NCBI GenBank assembly: GCA_000328965.1
Contig: KB205944.1
Span: forward strand, 751,774-815,773
DNA: 64,000 bases
Source: Ascocoryne sarcoides NRRL 50072
Taxonomy: Eukaryota; Ascomycota; Leotiomycetes; Helotiales; Gelatinodiscaceae
Direction: 5' to 3'
Shown here: positions 10,728 through 21,043 of the stretch, in pieces
How positions within the stretch are numbered: position 1 is the first letter of the stretch
Layout: each line of letters opens with the position of its first letter
The notes under the pieces: generated by a model
What the model was told of the DNA's origin: nothing
Database searches by the model: none
The model's input: the letters and a program-made list of their open reading frames with translations, nothing else
Made by a program: the position numbers and the translations under genes

Positions 10728-11806
10728 CTATCCATGTCGTGATCTCGCCTCCTCAAATTGCGCTTGTTGAATAGCGAGTAATTCGTCCTGCGATAATCCA
10801 CTTTGCTCGAGCTTGTTAGCTTTCTTCTCTCGGCCCTAGATACTTGGTTAGCATTTTATCTACCAGGTTATTATCTCGGTTGTAAATCTGTACCTTCAAT
10901 GCTTCCTTGTGCTCGCTAGCAACCTCGACAATATCCTGGACATAATCACCGAAACCCAGTTGTTCCAATGCCTTCGTGATGTGCTCACATGCAATGGTCT
11001 TCTTGTTCTCTTTCTCGCTGATCTCGTTGGCTTCAGAAGAGATGAGAGTGATGAACTCAACACAGCACTCGATCAGGAGGTCTCGGGCATCTTTGGCGAA
11101 TGTAAGGCCAGTACTGGCAGGAGGAAGAATCTCTTGGACAATTTTTTGGACAGTGGCCTTCGGAAGGGAGAGATCATCGTTACCTGAAGGATCGTTAGTA
11201 ATCATATAAGACTGAAACTATGTTATGTCGGACAGAATGAAAATCCAAGAAAAGGTTGTATCGCTTCCATCCACGGCGACACCAGAGCTCAAAGGGAAAG
11301 TAGCCTCCTTGATGGTACCATGAATACTTTTCGAAACTTGTAAAGCTGCATTCATCCTTCGAGGCTTTCTCCTCTCTACGACGCAACTGGTAATTTTAAC
11401 GGAACAGCGATCACTTGATCAAAATGCGTGATTGTTCAGAGCACACTCTGAACGTTGCCAGAAGTTCACCACACTACTAACCCTTGTGTCTATCGAAGTA
11501 GTTGGGACTGTCCAAAAAGGCCGAATCGTCTAAACTCTCTCCCAATGCCATCTCCACGAAAGCATCAAACTGAGGCCACATGAATACAAGGGAAGAAAAA
11601 CTGCAATAGAGTAACAAAATTAAAAGAATCTGTAACGCTGCCTTTGCGTCTTGTACGTATCCTGGCCCCATCCCAGAAGTCGGGGTCATCATCCCTAACA
11701 CGCATCGCGGCTTCCCAAAAAATGCCAACTAGACAAAGACAAGCAAGCGCATCCAAGGCTCAAGGAAAACGAAAAAAAACTTACCACCAAACTCCTTGTC
11801 CGACAT
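10728..11806 (-). CDS. NCB2: Negative cofactor 2 subunit beta (Dr1)
   Basis: Three exons: 11785-11806, 10894-11183 and 10728-10835, giving 139 residues. The tiny first exon (MSDKEFG) is placed by the perfect donor GTAAGT and by the way it completes GGNDDLSLPKATVQKI. The histone fold covers roughly residues 10-95 (LPKATVQKIVQEILP, then DARDLLIECCVEFITLIS). The last splice restores EALKGREKKANKLEQSGLS, typical of the family. Length matches yeast Ncb2 (146). With NC2-alpha it binds TBP on DNA and blocks preinitiation complex assembly in the nucleus. The first intron is 601 nt, exceptionally long for this window. An alternative start at 11205 would give an atypical N-terminus and is less likely. 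Confidence 0.93.
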
Positions 11807-12139
11807 CGTGGCAACCTTGGGAGATCTGAATAACCGGGTGAGATAAGATGATATGTTGAAGGTAATCAGATCCGTGGTTAGATGCGAAATGATGACGGTT
11901 GTGATCTCAAAATCCAAATCTCAGGTTTGATTGCTTGCCATTGCGACTTCTTTTTCCGGGCGGACGAGGTGTGAGTATTTATGCGAGGCTGAGGCTGAAA
12001 GGGTGATTGTGGATGCCCGGTCTAGTCCCGATGCAGACAAGACGAGGGCACGTGAATCTTCTTGGCGGTCAGCACCCGAGGAAGTGATTCGCCACGATGG
12101 CTGCCTACCGATGACTCAGCCCCGCTAGCGCCCTCCCGC

Positions 12140-12203
12140 TACTGCTATTTAAAGCGAGAAATCTCCCACCGAAATCCTTTTTCTTTCTTCTCCATCTTAG
12201 TGC
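12140..12203 (+). promoter_or_regulatory. Possible core promoter with TATA-like box and CT-rich stretch
   Basis: A TATTTAAAG element near 12147 is followed by a CT-rich run (CTTTTTCTTTCTTCTCC) and then an ATG at 12204. This arrangement looks like a fungal core promoter and leader. Support is compositional only. Confidence 0.3.
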
Positions 12204-12488
12204 ATGGGTTTTACGCATATCAGTGAGGAGAAATCCGAGATTGCGTTTTTGCTAGTTGAAAACTATAACCATGACCGCTCTTGTTTTGCTTTGCAGAATG
12301 AGGAATCTTTGGAACCTAACCTTCTCAGCAGAGACTTTTTTTTCATTGTGAACAGCCCCTGGCGGGCTTTTGCGAAGAAGAAATCCCAACTTGCGATCAA
12401 CGGAGGGAGCAACAAATGTCCACAGGCTCTCTTTGGAATGCCTAACGAGATGGCTAGAATTAATGAACAACGGAATCCGAAAAGATAG
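12204..12488 (+). CDS. Candidate small orphan protein
   Basis: A 94-residue frame starts right after the promoter-like stretch. The product is hydrophilic, ends in a basic segment and matches no family I know. It could also be a chance frame or part of a longer spliced gene; a different frame is also open on the other strand. Kept as a weak candidate because of its position behind a plausible promoter. Confidence 0.2.
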   Translation: MGFTHISEEKSEIAFLLVENYNHDRSCFALQNEESLEPNLLSRDFFFIVNSPWRAFAKKKSQLAINGGSNKCPQALFGMPNEMARINEQRNPKR

Positions 12489-13941
12489 AGCGGCCTCCTG
12501 TCTGATATAACCTTGAAACCTTTGGCTTCTATTTTCTCCACTTTTAGATCCCCCTTGCTCGAAAGATCTTTCCTTCCCTTACTGATCTCTCCAGCTCTCT
12601 TCCTTTGCACTATGAGATTCAGACAGCCTTGTAGTCGGTAATAATTATCTCTATAAAGATACAAGTGCGCTGCTGGTGTTTCAGCATAGTTGGAATTGGT
12701 TTCTAATATGTAATGCTTCGAAAAATCACCCGTAAAACCTATATAATATACATCTTCTCTAACTATTCGCTTATAAAAGAATTATATTATACGTACTTCA
12801 CTAGTGTTCCCTCTAATCTTATATGTTACTATAAACAAAAACACCTTTTACAAAGGCATTTTGATGACGTGAGGTGAGAATGTAGTGGGTTGGTAGACAT
12901 TTCAGAAAGCCCCCCAAAATATGGGATGACGTTGTTCAACCTTGAAGCAGGGATTTGGCACGTGGCCTTTGGTGGCGGTCGGCATAACGTATATATTTTT
13001 ATATCGAGAGAATGTTGCATCATTTTGAGACTATAATAACATAGAGCTTTGAGAATACTAAGATGCAGGAGAATGGTTCTAGTTGCATTTCTGACAAACA
13101 TCTAGCCTATCTGGATGGAGAATTCCTAGTGATAACCTTATCCTATATTCCTCGAGACCCGAATGAAATAAGTGAGTACAGTACTCCTTTATACCCCATC
13201 ATTAATGCAACACACAATGCCAATGAAGATATGCAGAGCTGTTATCTTGGTCATCCAGAAGGCTAGATGGCATAAAATTCTCTTCCGTCTGGCCCCACAG
13301 GCGAATCTGCTATCTCTCATTGATCCCGTCGCTGGGCATACATGATGCGTTTTGCTCTCGTGGACTTAGTAGGTATAAATAAGATCTGTGGATCAATAAT
13401 AAAGAGCCCACCTATAAGAGGCCATGTCTCTGAACATGCCCTTCACACACCGTCTCGTGTACCACAATATTTGGGGTTGGCGGCCCTCAAGTCGGCCAGC
13501 ATCTAACATAACAGAGGGTATAGCGGCATATCTCGTGGACAATGCAGTCACCCACAAGGATCAACTTAATTATAATCGTGTAATACAGTGATGTGCTGGC
13601 GAAATTGAGCACACTGCGATACCCAAATTACCCAGGAAAGACTAGCATCAAGCATAAAATGTGTCTCAGCCAGATGTCACCTCTTAGCAAACTTGAGGTG
13701 AAGTAGCCCCCTTCTCCTTTCCCGGAGCTGGGTGGGATTTGTTGTGTATCATCAATTATATCAGCACGGCAAATGTTATATGGCTCTGTAGGAAGGAGCT
13801 ACAGTATCTAAGAGGGCCAGGACTACTGAGGAAATAATAAGATGAAAGCTAGTAGAGTTTGACATGCGTCATATTCTCAAGGGAGATTAGAGACGCCAAT
13901 GGTATGTACACTAGCAGCTAGTACAATCCTGAGTGACTCTT

Positions 13942-13969
13942 CGTACACGCGATTAGTTGCGTACACGCG
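13942..13969. repeat. 10-bp direct repeat CGTACACGCG, two copies 18 bp apart
   Basis: CGTACACGCG occurs at 13942-13951 and again at 13960-13969 within the gene-poor interval. The spacing suggests a pair of protein-binding sites, but there is no adjacent start codon to link it to. Confidence 0.5.
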
Positions 13970-14611
13970 TAGCTATTTCTCAAGAGAGTTGTCGACGACG
14001 GAACCAGAAAAGGACTGTCATGTAGAACTAAAGTATAAATGATGATTTTTAAGGTGCGTCTAATAGGGAGAATGGTAGAGTATGCAAATAAGAAGAAACC
14101 CTAAATGAACTTCCAGGCCTTGTAAATTTGTGCATATATCCATCCAGAGGTCCTATATAAAAAGAAATGTCAAATCCTACAACCCCAGGAAAGAGCATTG
14201 TGATGAGAGAGAAGCATTTATTCCGAGAGAGCTGTCATGTACAACTCCGAGGCAAAGAGCCCCAGCAACCATATTCATTAGAAAACTAGGAAATGAATTT
14301 TAAAGCCCCCATTCAGATCTTGATGGTAATCCAAGAGTCTGCCAATATTACAAATGCTACCAGCAATAAATAATCTTGAATGAGACGACCGTCCGAAATA
14401 TCGAATATGAACAATACCAGTACAAGCTGCCCAACACAACTCTGGAAATAGATGAGCAATGTGCTCACTCCAAGCCGGGGTATCTTGACTGCATTCCTCG
14501 TCCACCCTCGCCTCTCCCCTCCCCGTCATCGAAACGTCGTATAGCATCCGATATCTTTGTCCACATCCATCCATTAATCGCGTGACGGTATCCAAGCTTC
14601 CCTCCCCCACT

Positions 14612-15268
14612 CTACTTTATATTCTTGAACAGATCCTCCCCTCCGAACGCTCCGTTATCATTCTCTGGGATCTTCGCTTTCAGTTGGTTCAACTCGGGCA
14701 ATTTTGGCGGCGGCGGCCCCATCGGTACGACCTTCTTTTCCTCATATATCACACTCGTCCTATGGCTCCCTCCCGAACTCCCCAGACGTCTGAACCAACT
14801 CCCGCTCTTCTTCTTCTTCAAGCTTGGTCTGCTCGCAAAGCTCATGGCACTCTCCGGCCGGTCCATCATCATCAAATCCTCTTTCGATAAGTTGTGACCC
14901 GGGCCATCTTCGTAGTTAGTATTGAGCGACTTTCGGGAGAGGAACCTCCGGATGCTGCTCGGTCGTTTGGAAGACGCGGGACTCATGGGAGGAGGTTGGT
15001 ATGTCGTCCGACCACGTCCATCGTACTCGCCCCCCGTTATCGTCGCAGAATGACCGTTTTGGCCGTTTTGAAGAGGCTCCGGCGCTGGCACCTTTACTGT
15101 GATGGCGGCATTGGGCGTAGGAGTCGCTGGAGTTGGGGTGACAGGTCGATCGACTTCTATGGGAGAGTCGGGAGGGGGTGGTATGTCGGTGCCATCTGTG
15201 AGAGAGAAGTTTAGTGGCGTGAATGCAGGAAGTTCGAATCGCCCGTTGGGCTTGCCATTGACTGGCAT
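14612..15268 (-). CDS. Fungal low-complexity protein of unknown function
   Basis: A single exon of 218 residues is read from the ATG at 15268, chosen because MPVNGKPNGRFELPAFTPL looks like a natural N-terminus; the frame extends further upstream but without another ATG. The protein is rich in proline, serine and threonine, with DGTDIPPPPDSPIEVDRP early. A basic, serine-rich block (SSKRPSSIRRFLSRKSL) and a KKKKSGSWFRRLG block follow, both plausible phosphorylation or membrane-binding sites. No enzymatic domain or membrane segment is visible. I have an impression of similar proteins in other filamentous ascomycetes, but no function is known to me. Confidence 0.7.
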   Translation of the reverse strand: MPVNGKPNGRFELPAFTPLNFSLTDGTDIPPPPDSPIEVDRPVTPTPATPTPNAAITVKVPAPEPLQNGQNGHSATITGGEYDGRGRTTYQPPPMSPASSKRPSSIRRFLSRKSLNTNYEDGPGHNLSKEDLMMMDRPESAMSFASRPSLKKKKSGSWFRRLGSSGGSHRTSVIYEEKKVVPMGPPPPKLPELNQLKAKIPENDNGAFGGEDLFKNIK

Positions 15269-16297
15269 AATGTCGTCTTGGTTGATCCGAGCAGCGAGTA
15301 TCTGCTGCAGCGAGGAGCGAGCTGGATGAAGAGAAGTAAATACAACAAGTTCTGCCTTTGATTTTAGGAAGAGTGGCTCGTGCCCGTTATTGTTGCCCTT
15401 TTGGGATGATCCTCGCACTCAGTCGGAGAAATTGAGTTTGTATATGCAGGGGAATGGGAACGTCACGGTGGTGATGCAACACGGTGTTGTTCGGAGCCAT
15501 AGGATACACACAATAAGCACAATTAAAGTCGGAGGGACCTCAGTGGTTTCCCCCTCCCGTACGAGGACCTTTCGCCTGGGATTTTCGTCTGCCAAACGGG
15601 CGAGTCGGGTTGGATCTGGGTTCGATCCTGCTAGGGCCAAGCAGCCAATCAAGAAGGGGCCCAACGGCGATACGAATATTGACGGGAGCGTTGGGAGGAG
15701 GCTGGAGCAAACAAAAAACAAGAATCAACGAGTGCGACCGAAGAACGAATATCGGCAGTCTGCGATCACGTGCATCCTAGAATAGGGGTAAGTCGCTGAG
15801 AAGATCGGCAGTATATCTTCAATTTCAGTTTCAAGGCAACAAGAGGTCTTCCGCTCAAGGCCAAGAGTGTTCAAGGTCTGAAGTAGTAAACATAGGGTAT
15901 TTTCATGAGGGTCCCCGTTCCTCAACCCCGATCTCGCTATGTTCAAGTATAAGAAGTGACCAGGCCGGTCTCCACGACAGTGGCCCTCGGAGAGCCAGCG
16001 GCGCGTCACCAAGAAAGAACATTGCAAGTTACCCTTCGGCTTTCTATCACGTGAAACACGAGCTAGGGATTTTACAGAGGCAATCTGATTCGGAAATGCC
16101 ACCAGTCGGTCCCGACCTGCAGCTAGCTGCAGCTAGCTGCCTATCACTCAAGCCACAACTTGGCAACATCAAAACTGCTATTCTTGTCTTACCTTCCAGA
16201 TAGCTCCCTCTCCGAGTTCAAAGTCCCCTTTGTTTCCCTCACGGCAAAGAACCATCTCTAGCAGCTCCCATTTTATCCCTTGACAATCAATCACACA
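15269..16297. other. Divergent intergenic region
   Basis: Separates the leftward low-complexity protein gene from the rightward methyltransferase gene and must contain both promoters. It includes the palindromic repeat at 16118-16140. Frames in the left part are open on the reverse strand but probably represent the 5' leader. Confidence 0.4.
16118..16140. repeat. Two overlapping copies of the palindrome GCAGCTAGCTGC
   Basis: The 12-bp perfect palindrome GCAGCTAGCTGC is present at 119-130 and 129-140 of this local stretch (16119-16130 and 16129-16140), about 160 bp before the methyltransferase ATG. It could be a binding site for a dimeric regulator. Confidence 0.5.
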
Positions 16298-17559
16298 ATG
16301 GCAGCTCATGAGGACTTACCTTCCGAGATCGCACTTAAAAATCTCGACCTATATAATGGCTGGGCTGAAGTGAGCTGCCCTCTTCCTTGCACGTCTTGCG
16401 AAGCATGTTAGTTATTGGAATTTAATAGCATAATAATATTGCCAGAATACTACTGCTCTTTGGCTCGGACGAGGTTAGTGATTCATGTAGTTGTGAGCTA
16501 GAAGACCGCAGTCCTCGCTTAGTTTGAGCTAGATGAGTTAACAGATCTATTGTTACTAAATCCTGTGTCGTTTTCAGAGTCTATGTGCTTATCATATCTT
16601 TGGTTTCCGGTATTTGTTGCTATTGCTCTCGGGTCTCCTATAGCCACTGGTATTATATATTCTCATCGTTGCTAGCTCTTTTCAACTTTGTTTTGTATTA
16701 ACGCCCTACGGCCATTCACTGAGCCACTCCTTTCATTCAGGGGAGATAATAGTCTCAATTAAAATTGTATATTGACAGATTATAGATCTATGATACCGAC
16801 GGGAATATACTCCAAGCCCTTGATGACATTCTCTTTCCAATACTTCTAGGCAACGCCTTCGTCCTAATGTCGCGAAAAGTCAGCTCTTCTCTGAACATCC
16901 ACACCTCGCCCAATGTTACCATCGTAGAACTAGGCTGCGGCACCGGACGCAATACCAAAAAACTCCACCTCCCGCCAACCCTCTCACCACGTCTCAATAT
17001 CACAAGCATCCATGCCCTCGATCTCTCTCCTCGCATGCTCACCATCGCTCAAAAGACTTGTGACGCTTCCGCCATACCCATCTCCGTCATGTTCCACAAT
17101 TTTAACGCTTTAGACCCCACACGCTCCCCTGAAGTTCAAGGCATCTACCACACAGCCAACCTCGTGGTCTCCACGCTGGTCTTGGAGCATTTACCATTGG
17201 CCGTATTCTTCCAAACTGTACATAACCTAATATCAAAGTCCGGAGGGTGGTTGATATTAACGAATATGCATGAAGAGATGCAAAGTCGTGCCCGGTTTAT
17301 GGATCCGAAGACGGGACAGAAGGTTGAAGGAAAGAGTTATGTGTATTCAGTTGGAGAGGTTATCGAAGAAGGCACGAAATGGCATTTCCATTTGGAAGGA
17401 GATATGATGGAACGCGGTGTCGAGGAACATGATCTGACAGAAGGAGTGGTGGGGGTGAGAGGGAAGAAGTGGGCTGATATGGGGTGTAAATGTTGGTTCG
17501 GGGGGCTATTTAGGTTTAATATGCTTCATGAGCATCCAGTAAATAGACGCGAGTGGTAG
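16298..17559 (+). CDS. Class I SAM-dependent methyltransferase
   Basis: Two exons, 16298-16369 and 16786-17559, give 281 residues. The first exon (MAAHEDLPSEIALKNLDLYN) joins the second so as to read GWAEIYDTDGNILQALDDI, which is a typical start for this fungal group. The SAM-binding motif VELGCGTGRNTKKL has its glutamate at residue 72, with ALDLSPRMLTIA as motif II and VVSTLVLEHLP further on. The intron of 416 nt is long for this genome; a missed internal exon is possible but not needed for continuity. The methyl acceptor is unknown; relatives are often found as stand-alone fungal genes. No targeting signal is visible. Confidence 0.87.
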
Positions 17560-18769
17560 CCTCGCTGATGAGATACCAAAGTAAACGGATTCCGAGGAAG
17601 AGAATGGCGAGTAGAGATGAGGATAGGAAGATCGTTACAAAGTGGCTTAGAGAGAAGTGTTATTGTCTTTGCGAAATAGATGTCAATTGTTGTGAGACCA
17701 GGCATCTTAGTTGTTAAACAATCAACCAACTGTAAGGCGACGGGGCCGTTTATACTAAGTTGAGTTGAAAAGTATGATTACTTCAGCTCTCACGTGTGTT
17801 CTCTTATGCCCTTTTCCCCTTTGGCCCTTTTTTTGGGTCGCGTTCGTTAAACCCTTGATCACGAAATCTTTTCCGTGATTTTCTTCTCGAAGTCCTTTCT
17901 CAGGGCTGTTTCCCTTCGCAACTTCCCATCCAACACATCTAGTCCTGCTCGCCAAGGATGCAGGCTACTTACCTATATTAGGAACATGGAAAACGTAACT
18001 TTACGAGAGCAAACTTAGAACATTAATGTCAACATTGCCTCCTTTTTTATGCACTATCCACTTACTCAATATATAAAACAACAAAATGAATCAAATTATG
18101 AATCGGATATCAATTACTCTGTGTGGCTACAAAATGAAGCTTTTCAAGCTTCTAGGATCGAGGTTGCCTACATTAATGCGAACTAGGATCATCAAGACAA
18201 CTCTTCTCAAATCATTTCCCCATTGACTTAACTAGGGTACTGTATGTGTTTGCCTTTAACCGTATTCGTCCTTCATGATAGAGCTGAAGCTTACAATCAC
18301 CAGCGACCCATAACCCTCTAAGCTATCATACCTTGAATTCGACCATATTCATTCAACTACTGCCAAGTGGATAGTACTTTGCTAAAAAAAAATATGGAGT
18401 GATCTCATGCAGCGTATGATCTAAGATGCCAATCTTGGACACTATGATATTGGTGAATATCACAAAGTCATTTTGCGAGGCCCCGATAAATTGCCAAGTG
18501 GCACTTTTACTATCCAGTGGGAAATATTGCCAGGCGGTTGGAACGGAGTAATCATCGACCCGGAACCTTCTTATTGGGGCCCTTCTTCTGGCATCTATTT
18601 ATCTGTTAACTCTCGGTCTTCCCTAGATCCTTCCTTCACCCAGTCAAAGTAATGATTCTCCAATACAGCGAATGCATCCCTCTGATTAACCCCCTTGCTC
18701 GCTCTCAGACGGCTTTGCTTTTCCCTTCTCCAAGCTAGAGTAAAGATTTTTCTTCACAACCATGGTAGA
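17560..18769. other. Convergent intergenic region with decayed copies of the gatA tail
   Basis: Lies between the 3' ends of the methyltransferase and gatA genes. The right part (about 18590-18745) resembles the end of the gatA coding sequence and is listed separately. The remainder holds no supported gene. Confidence 0.4.
18590..18745 (-). repeat. Degenerate duplicate of the gatA 3' end
   Basis: Read on the reverse strand, this stretch contains EKGKAKPSESEQGG, matching EKGKPQLSEREQGN at the end of the gatA product. Further on it has DAFAVLEN, resembling the EAFVSWRH segment of the same tail. The pieces fall in different frames with stops between them, so they are not translated as one protein. 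They appear to be remnants of a tandem duplication. Confidence 0.55.
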
Positions 18770-21043
18770 TTAAGCCTTCACTTCATTCCCTTGCTCACGC
18801 TCAGACAACTGCGGTTTCCCCTTTTCAACTGCACGGTGCCTCCAAGAGACGAATGCCTCCCCAAGCATAGAAGACGACGACGCCTCCTCACTAGAAGAAC
18901 CTCCGGATAACTCCATTTTTCCATCATTTGATGCATTGCTGCTCCATATGTTGAGAGACTTTTCAAGCATAGACGTCATTTCCACACTCGTAAGGCTCTC
19001 AGGAGTTCGATTGTCTCCTTTTTCGGACACAAACGTCCGTATTCGAAATAGACGTTTCCGCTCTTCACGCTGTTTCCACTTTTGACTCACATACTTCCTT
19101 ACCCGTACCCGCTGCTCAGGCACTGATCGAACTGGCACCTTCCTAAGTGGGGGATCCGGCTGTGTTTGGAACGGTATCGCCCTCAATATCTTGGGGACAC
19201 TGAACCTAATACGAAGAGCCGGGTACTTCTTCACCACCTTGGATATTCGTTTTGCTCTAAGGAATAACCGTTCATCCCGTGGCAAGGGTTGCTCTTTTGC
19301 TTGCAGAACGTCCTTCGTAAGGTTTGTTGGATGTATATCTAGCGGACTCGCAGTACTGTTATGATAATTTATAGGGGCATTCTTATGTTCCGCATGTTTT
19401 TCCCCTTGTTCAGGAGGCCACTGAGGCATGTAATTTGATTGCTTAGCCGTGGTTTTTGCTTGTAGCTGTTGGAGCCGAGTTGCAATCCAAAGCACCCGGT
19501 CATCATCCGAGTACTGCCCAATGATCTGTATACCTTTTCCGAGTCGATGAAGAGTAGGATTACTCTTCATGGGTTTAGACGGAATGCTAATCGCAGGAAG
19601 CCCGGCTAGACTAGCGGGGACTGTGAACACGTCGTTCATGTAGCTATCAAGTGGTGTTTGGTCTGAAATACTGCTGAGGCGCGGAGGCCTGACTGGAGCG
19701 GTTGGACATACAATAAAATCAACTTGAGGAGGGCCGCGCTTGTCTTTAAGGATAACAGAGTCTTCCATATAAGCAAGATCAAATTGCTCGGGTGGATGTA
19801 GTGGGTGAGGTAGAGCAAATACTCGATCGAAGTCTTGTTGAACTAGCCTGCGAATCTTTTGAGCTTGAATAAAGTAATTGTTAATAGCCTCAGAGCTCAA
19901 TGTGTATGAACCCAGTAGAATACGTCTCTTCACTTCATCGCCGAAACCCTGTCCTCTGGTTTTGGAATATAGAGTCTCGCCTGCCCCATCACTGGAATCG
20001 CTACGAGTTCCGTATCGGACACCGTCATACTTAGAAAGATTTGAAGCTGCTTCGGCAGGAGCAAGAACATAGTAAGCGGAGAGGGCATGTCTGGTTGTTG
20101 GAAGTGAGATTGGAACAATTTCACAGCCATTTTCCTCCAAAAGGCTCAAAGCATTTTTCCATGATTGTCGTACCAACCTCTCCACTTCTGTAATTTTATA
20201 CTCCTGCGGAACACCAATTCTGATGCCCGCGAGAGACTTTCGGTGAATTGGCCGTGGCGAGCACAAGCTGTCCTTTGCAGACGTGGGGTCTCGACTGTCA
20301 TGGCCTCTTACTAAATCAAAGACTTCTGAGATAGTAGTAACTTTCCTGGCCAAAATCCCCACCGTATCCAACGAATTTGCATAGGGGACAACACCCCACC
20401 TCGAGATCATTCCATAAGATGGCTTGAAACCAACAATGCCCGTGTAAGCCGCTGGAAGCCTGACAGAACCTCCAGTGTCGGTCCCTAGGGCAGCTCGACA
20501 TTGGCCTGTAACCACGGCCACAGCGCTACCCCCAGAACTCCCTCCAGCTGAGTATACATCGGAGGGTGGAGCATTTTTCACAGTGCCAAAGTATGAGTTT
20601 GTCGAATTCGAACCCATACCAAATTCGTCCAGATTCGTCTTTCCCACAATCTGCACACCAGCCTTATGGAGTCGTTCCAGAACATGAGCATCAAAGGGGC
20701 TGTGATGAGTTTGGAGGATGCCAGAAGCGCAAGTGGTCAAGCCATCTCTAGATGCTATATTGTCTTTGATAGCAGTGGGAAGAACATCTCTGATGGGCCA
20801 AGCACGACGATAGCTATAGCCTACACAATCGTTAGTCGTGTTGGCATTAAGAGAAGCTTGACGGCCTAGCCCATTGGATTCAGCACCTTCGTCTCCATCT
20901 TTGGGCGAGCGTGAGATGAAAACATTCTCTCCACTTCCCCATTTCCTTCCTTTACCATTGGGTTCTGTCGACTGTGTATTTAATTGCCGCACGAATGGCC
21001 GTTTGCATAGGGGGCGCGCAAGCCGCGTTATAGACAACGACAT
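18770..21043 (-). CDS. gatA: Mitochondrial glutamyl-tRNA(Gln) amidotransferase subunit A with C-terminal extension
   Basis: An uninterrupted 757-codon frame. The amidase signature core is clear, with the Lys-Ser-Ser triad at Lys93 (AIKDNI), Ser169 (GGSSGGSAV) and Ser193 (TDTGGSVRLPA). FVGFKPSYG-like sequence and VPASLAGLPAISIP follow. The N-terminus starts MSLSITRLARPLCKRPFVRQ, a good mitochondrial presequence. With GatB and partners the enzyme converts Glu-tRNA(Gln) to Gln-tRNA(Gln) in mitochondria. Two things are odd: residues about 25-85 do not resemble the helical N-terminal part of other GatA proteins, and about 220 residues follow the amidase domain (from near 535), strongly basic at first and serine/glutamate-rich at the end. 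A missed intron near residue 75 is possible (a CTAAC and TAG lie there). Confidence 0.88.
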   Translation of the reverse strand: MSLSITRLARPLCKRPFVRQLNTQSTEPNGKGRKWGSGENVFISRSPKDGDEGAESNGLGRQASLNANTTNDCVGYSYRRAWPIRDVLPTAIKDNIASRDGLTTCASGILQTHHSPFDAHVLERLHKAGVQIVGKTNLDEFGMGSNSTNSYFGTVKNAPPSDVYSAGGSSGGSAVAVVTGQCRAALGTDTGGSVRLPAAYTGIVGFKPSYGMISRWGVVPYANSLDTVGILARKVTTISEVFDLVRGHDSRDPTSAKDSLCSPRPIHRKSLAGIRIGVPQEYKITEVERLVRQSWKNALSLLEENGCEIVPISLPTTRHALSAYYVLAPAEAASNLSKYDGVRYGTRSDSSDGAGETLYSKTRGQGFGDEVKRRILLGSYTLSSEAINNYFIQAQKIRRLVQQDFDRVFALPHPLHPPEQFDLAYMEDSVILKDKRGPPQVDFIVCPTAPVRPPRLSSISDQTPLDSYMNDVFTVPASLAGLPAISIPSKPMKSNPTLHRLGKGIQIIGQYSDDDRVLWIATRLQQLQAKTTAKQSNYMPQWPPEQGEKHAEHKNAPINYHNSTASPLDIHPTNLTKDVLQAKEQPLPRDERLFLRAKRISKVVKKYPALRIRFSVPKILRAIPFQTQPDPPLRKVPVRSVPEQRVRVRKYVSQKWKQREERKRLFRIRTFVSEKGDNRTPESLTSVEMTSMLEKSLNIWSSNASNDGKMELSGGSSSEEASSSSMLGEAFVSWRHRAVEKGKPQLSEREQGNEVKA

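Larger units (their letters stand above)
11807..14611. other. Long gene-poor interval
   Basis: About 2.8 kb with only weak coding candidates. It includes the NC2-beta promoter at its left end and a possible rightward promoter with a short reading frame at about 12140-12488 (listed separately). A 10-bp direct repeat lies near 13950. The rest shows no supported gene. Confidence 0.4.

Noticed and set aside
11195..11386. Possible alternative start of NC2-beta at 11205
   Set aside because: It gives MITNDPSG, unlike the family; the sequence there reads as an intron end with an ACTAAC branch and CTTCAG acceptor.
12263..12664. 133-codon reverse-strand frame
   Set aside because: No ATG at its start and low-complexity basic sequence; overlaps the slightly better plus-strand candidate.
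15600..15660. GGGTTCGATCCTGC resembling a tRNA T-arm
   Set aside because: No matching acceptor, D-arm or anticodon arm at the right distance.
15419..15721. 100-codon reverse-strand frame upstream of the low-complexity protein
   Set aside because: Hydrophobic and unpatterned, overlaps the expected 5' leader; no family features.
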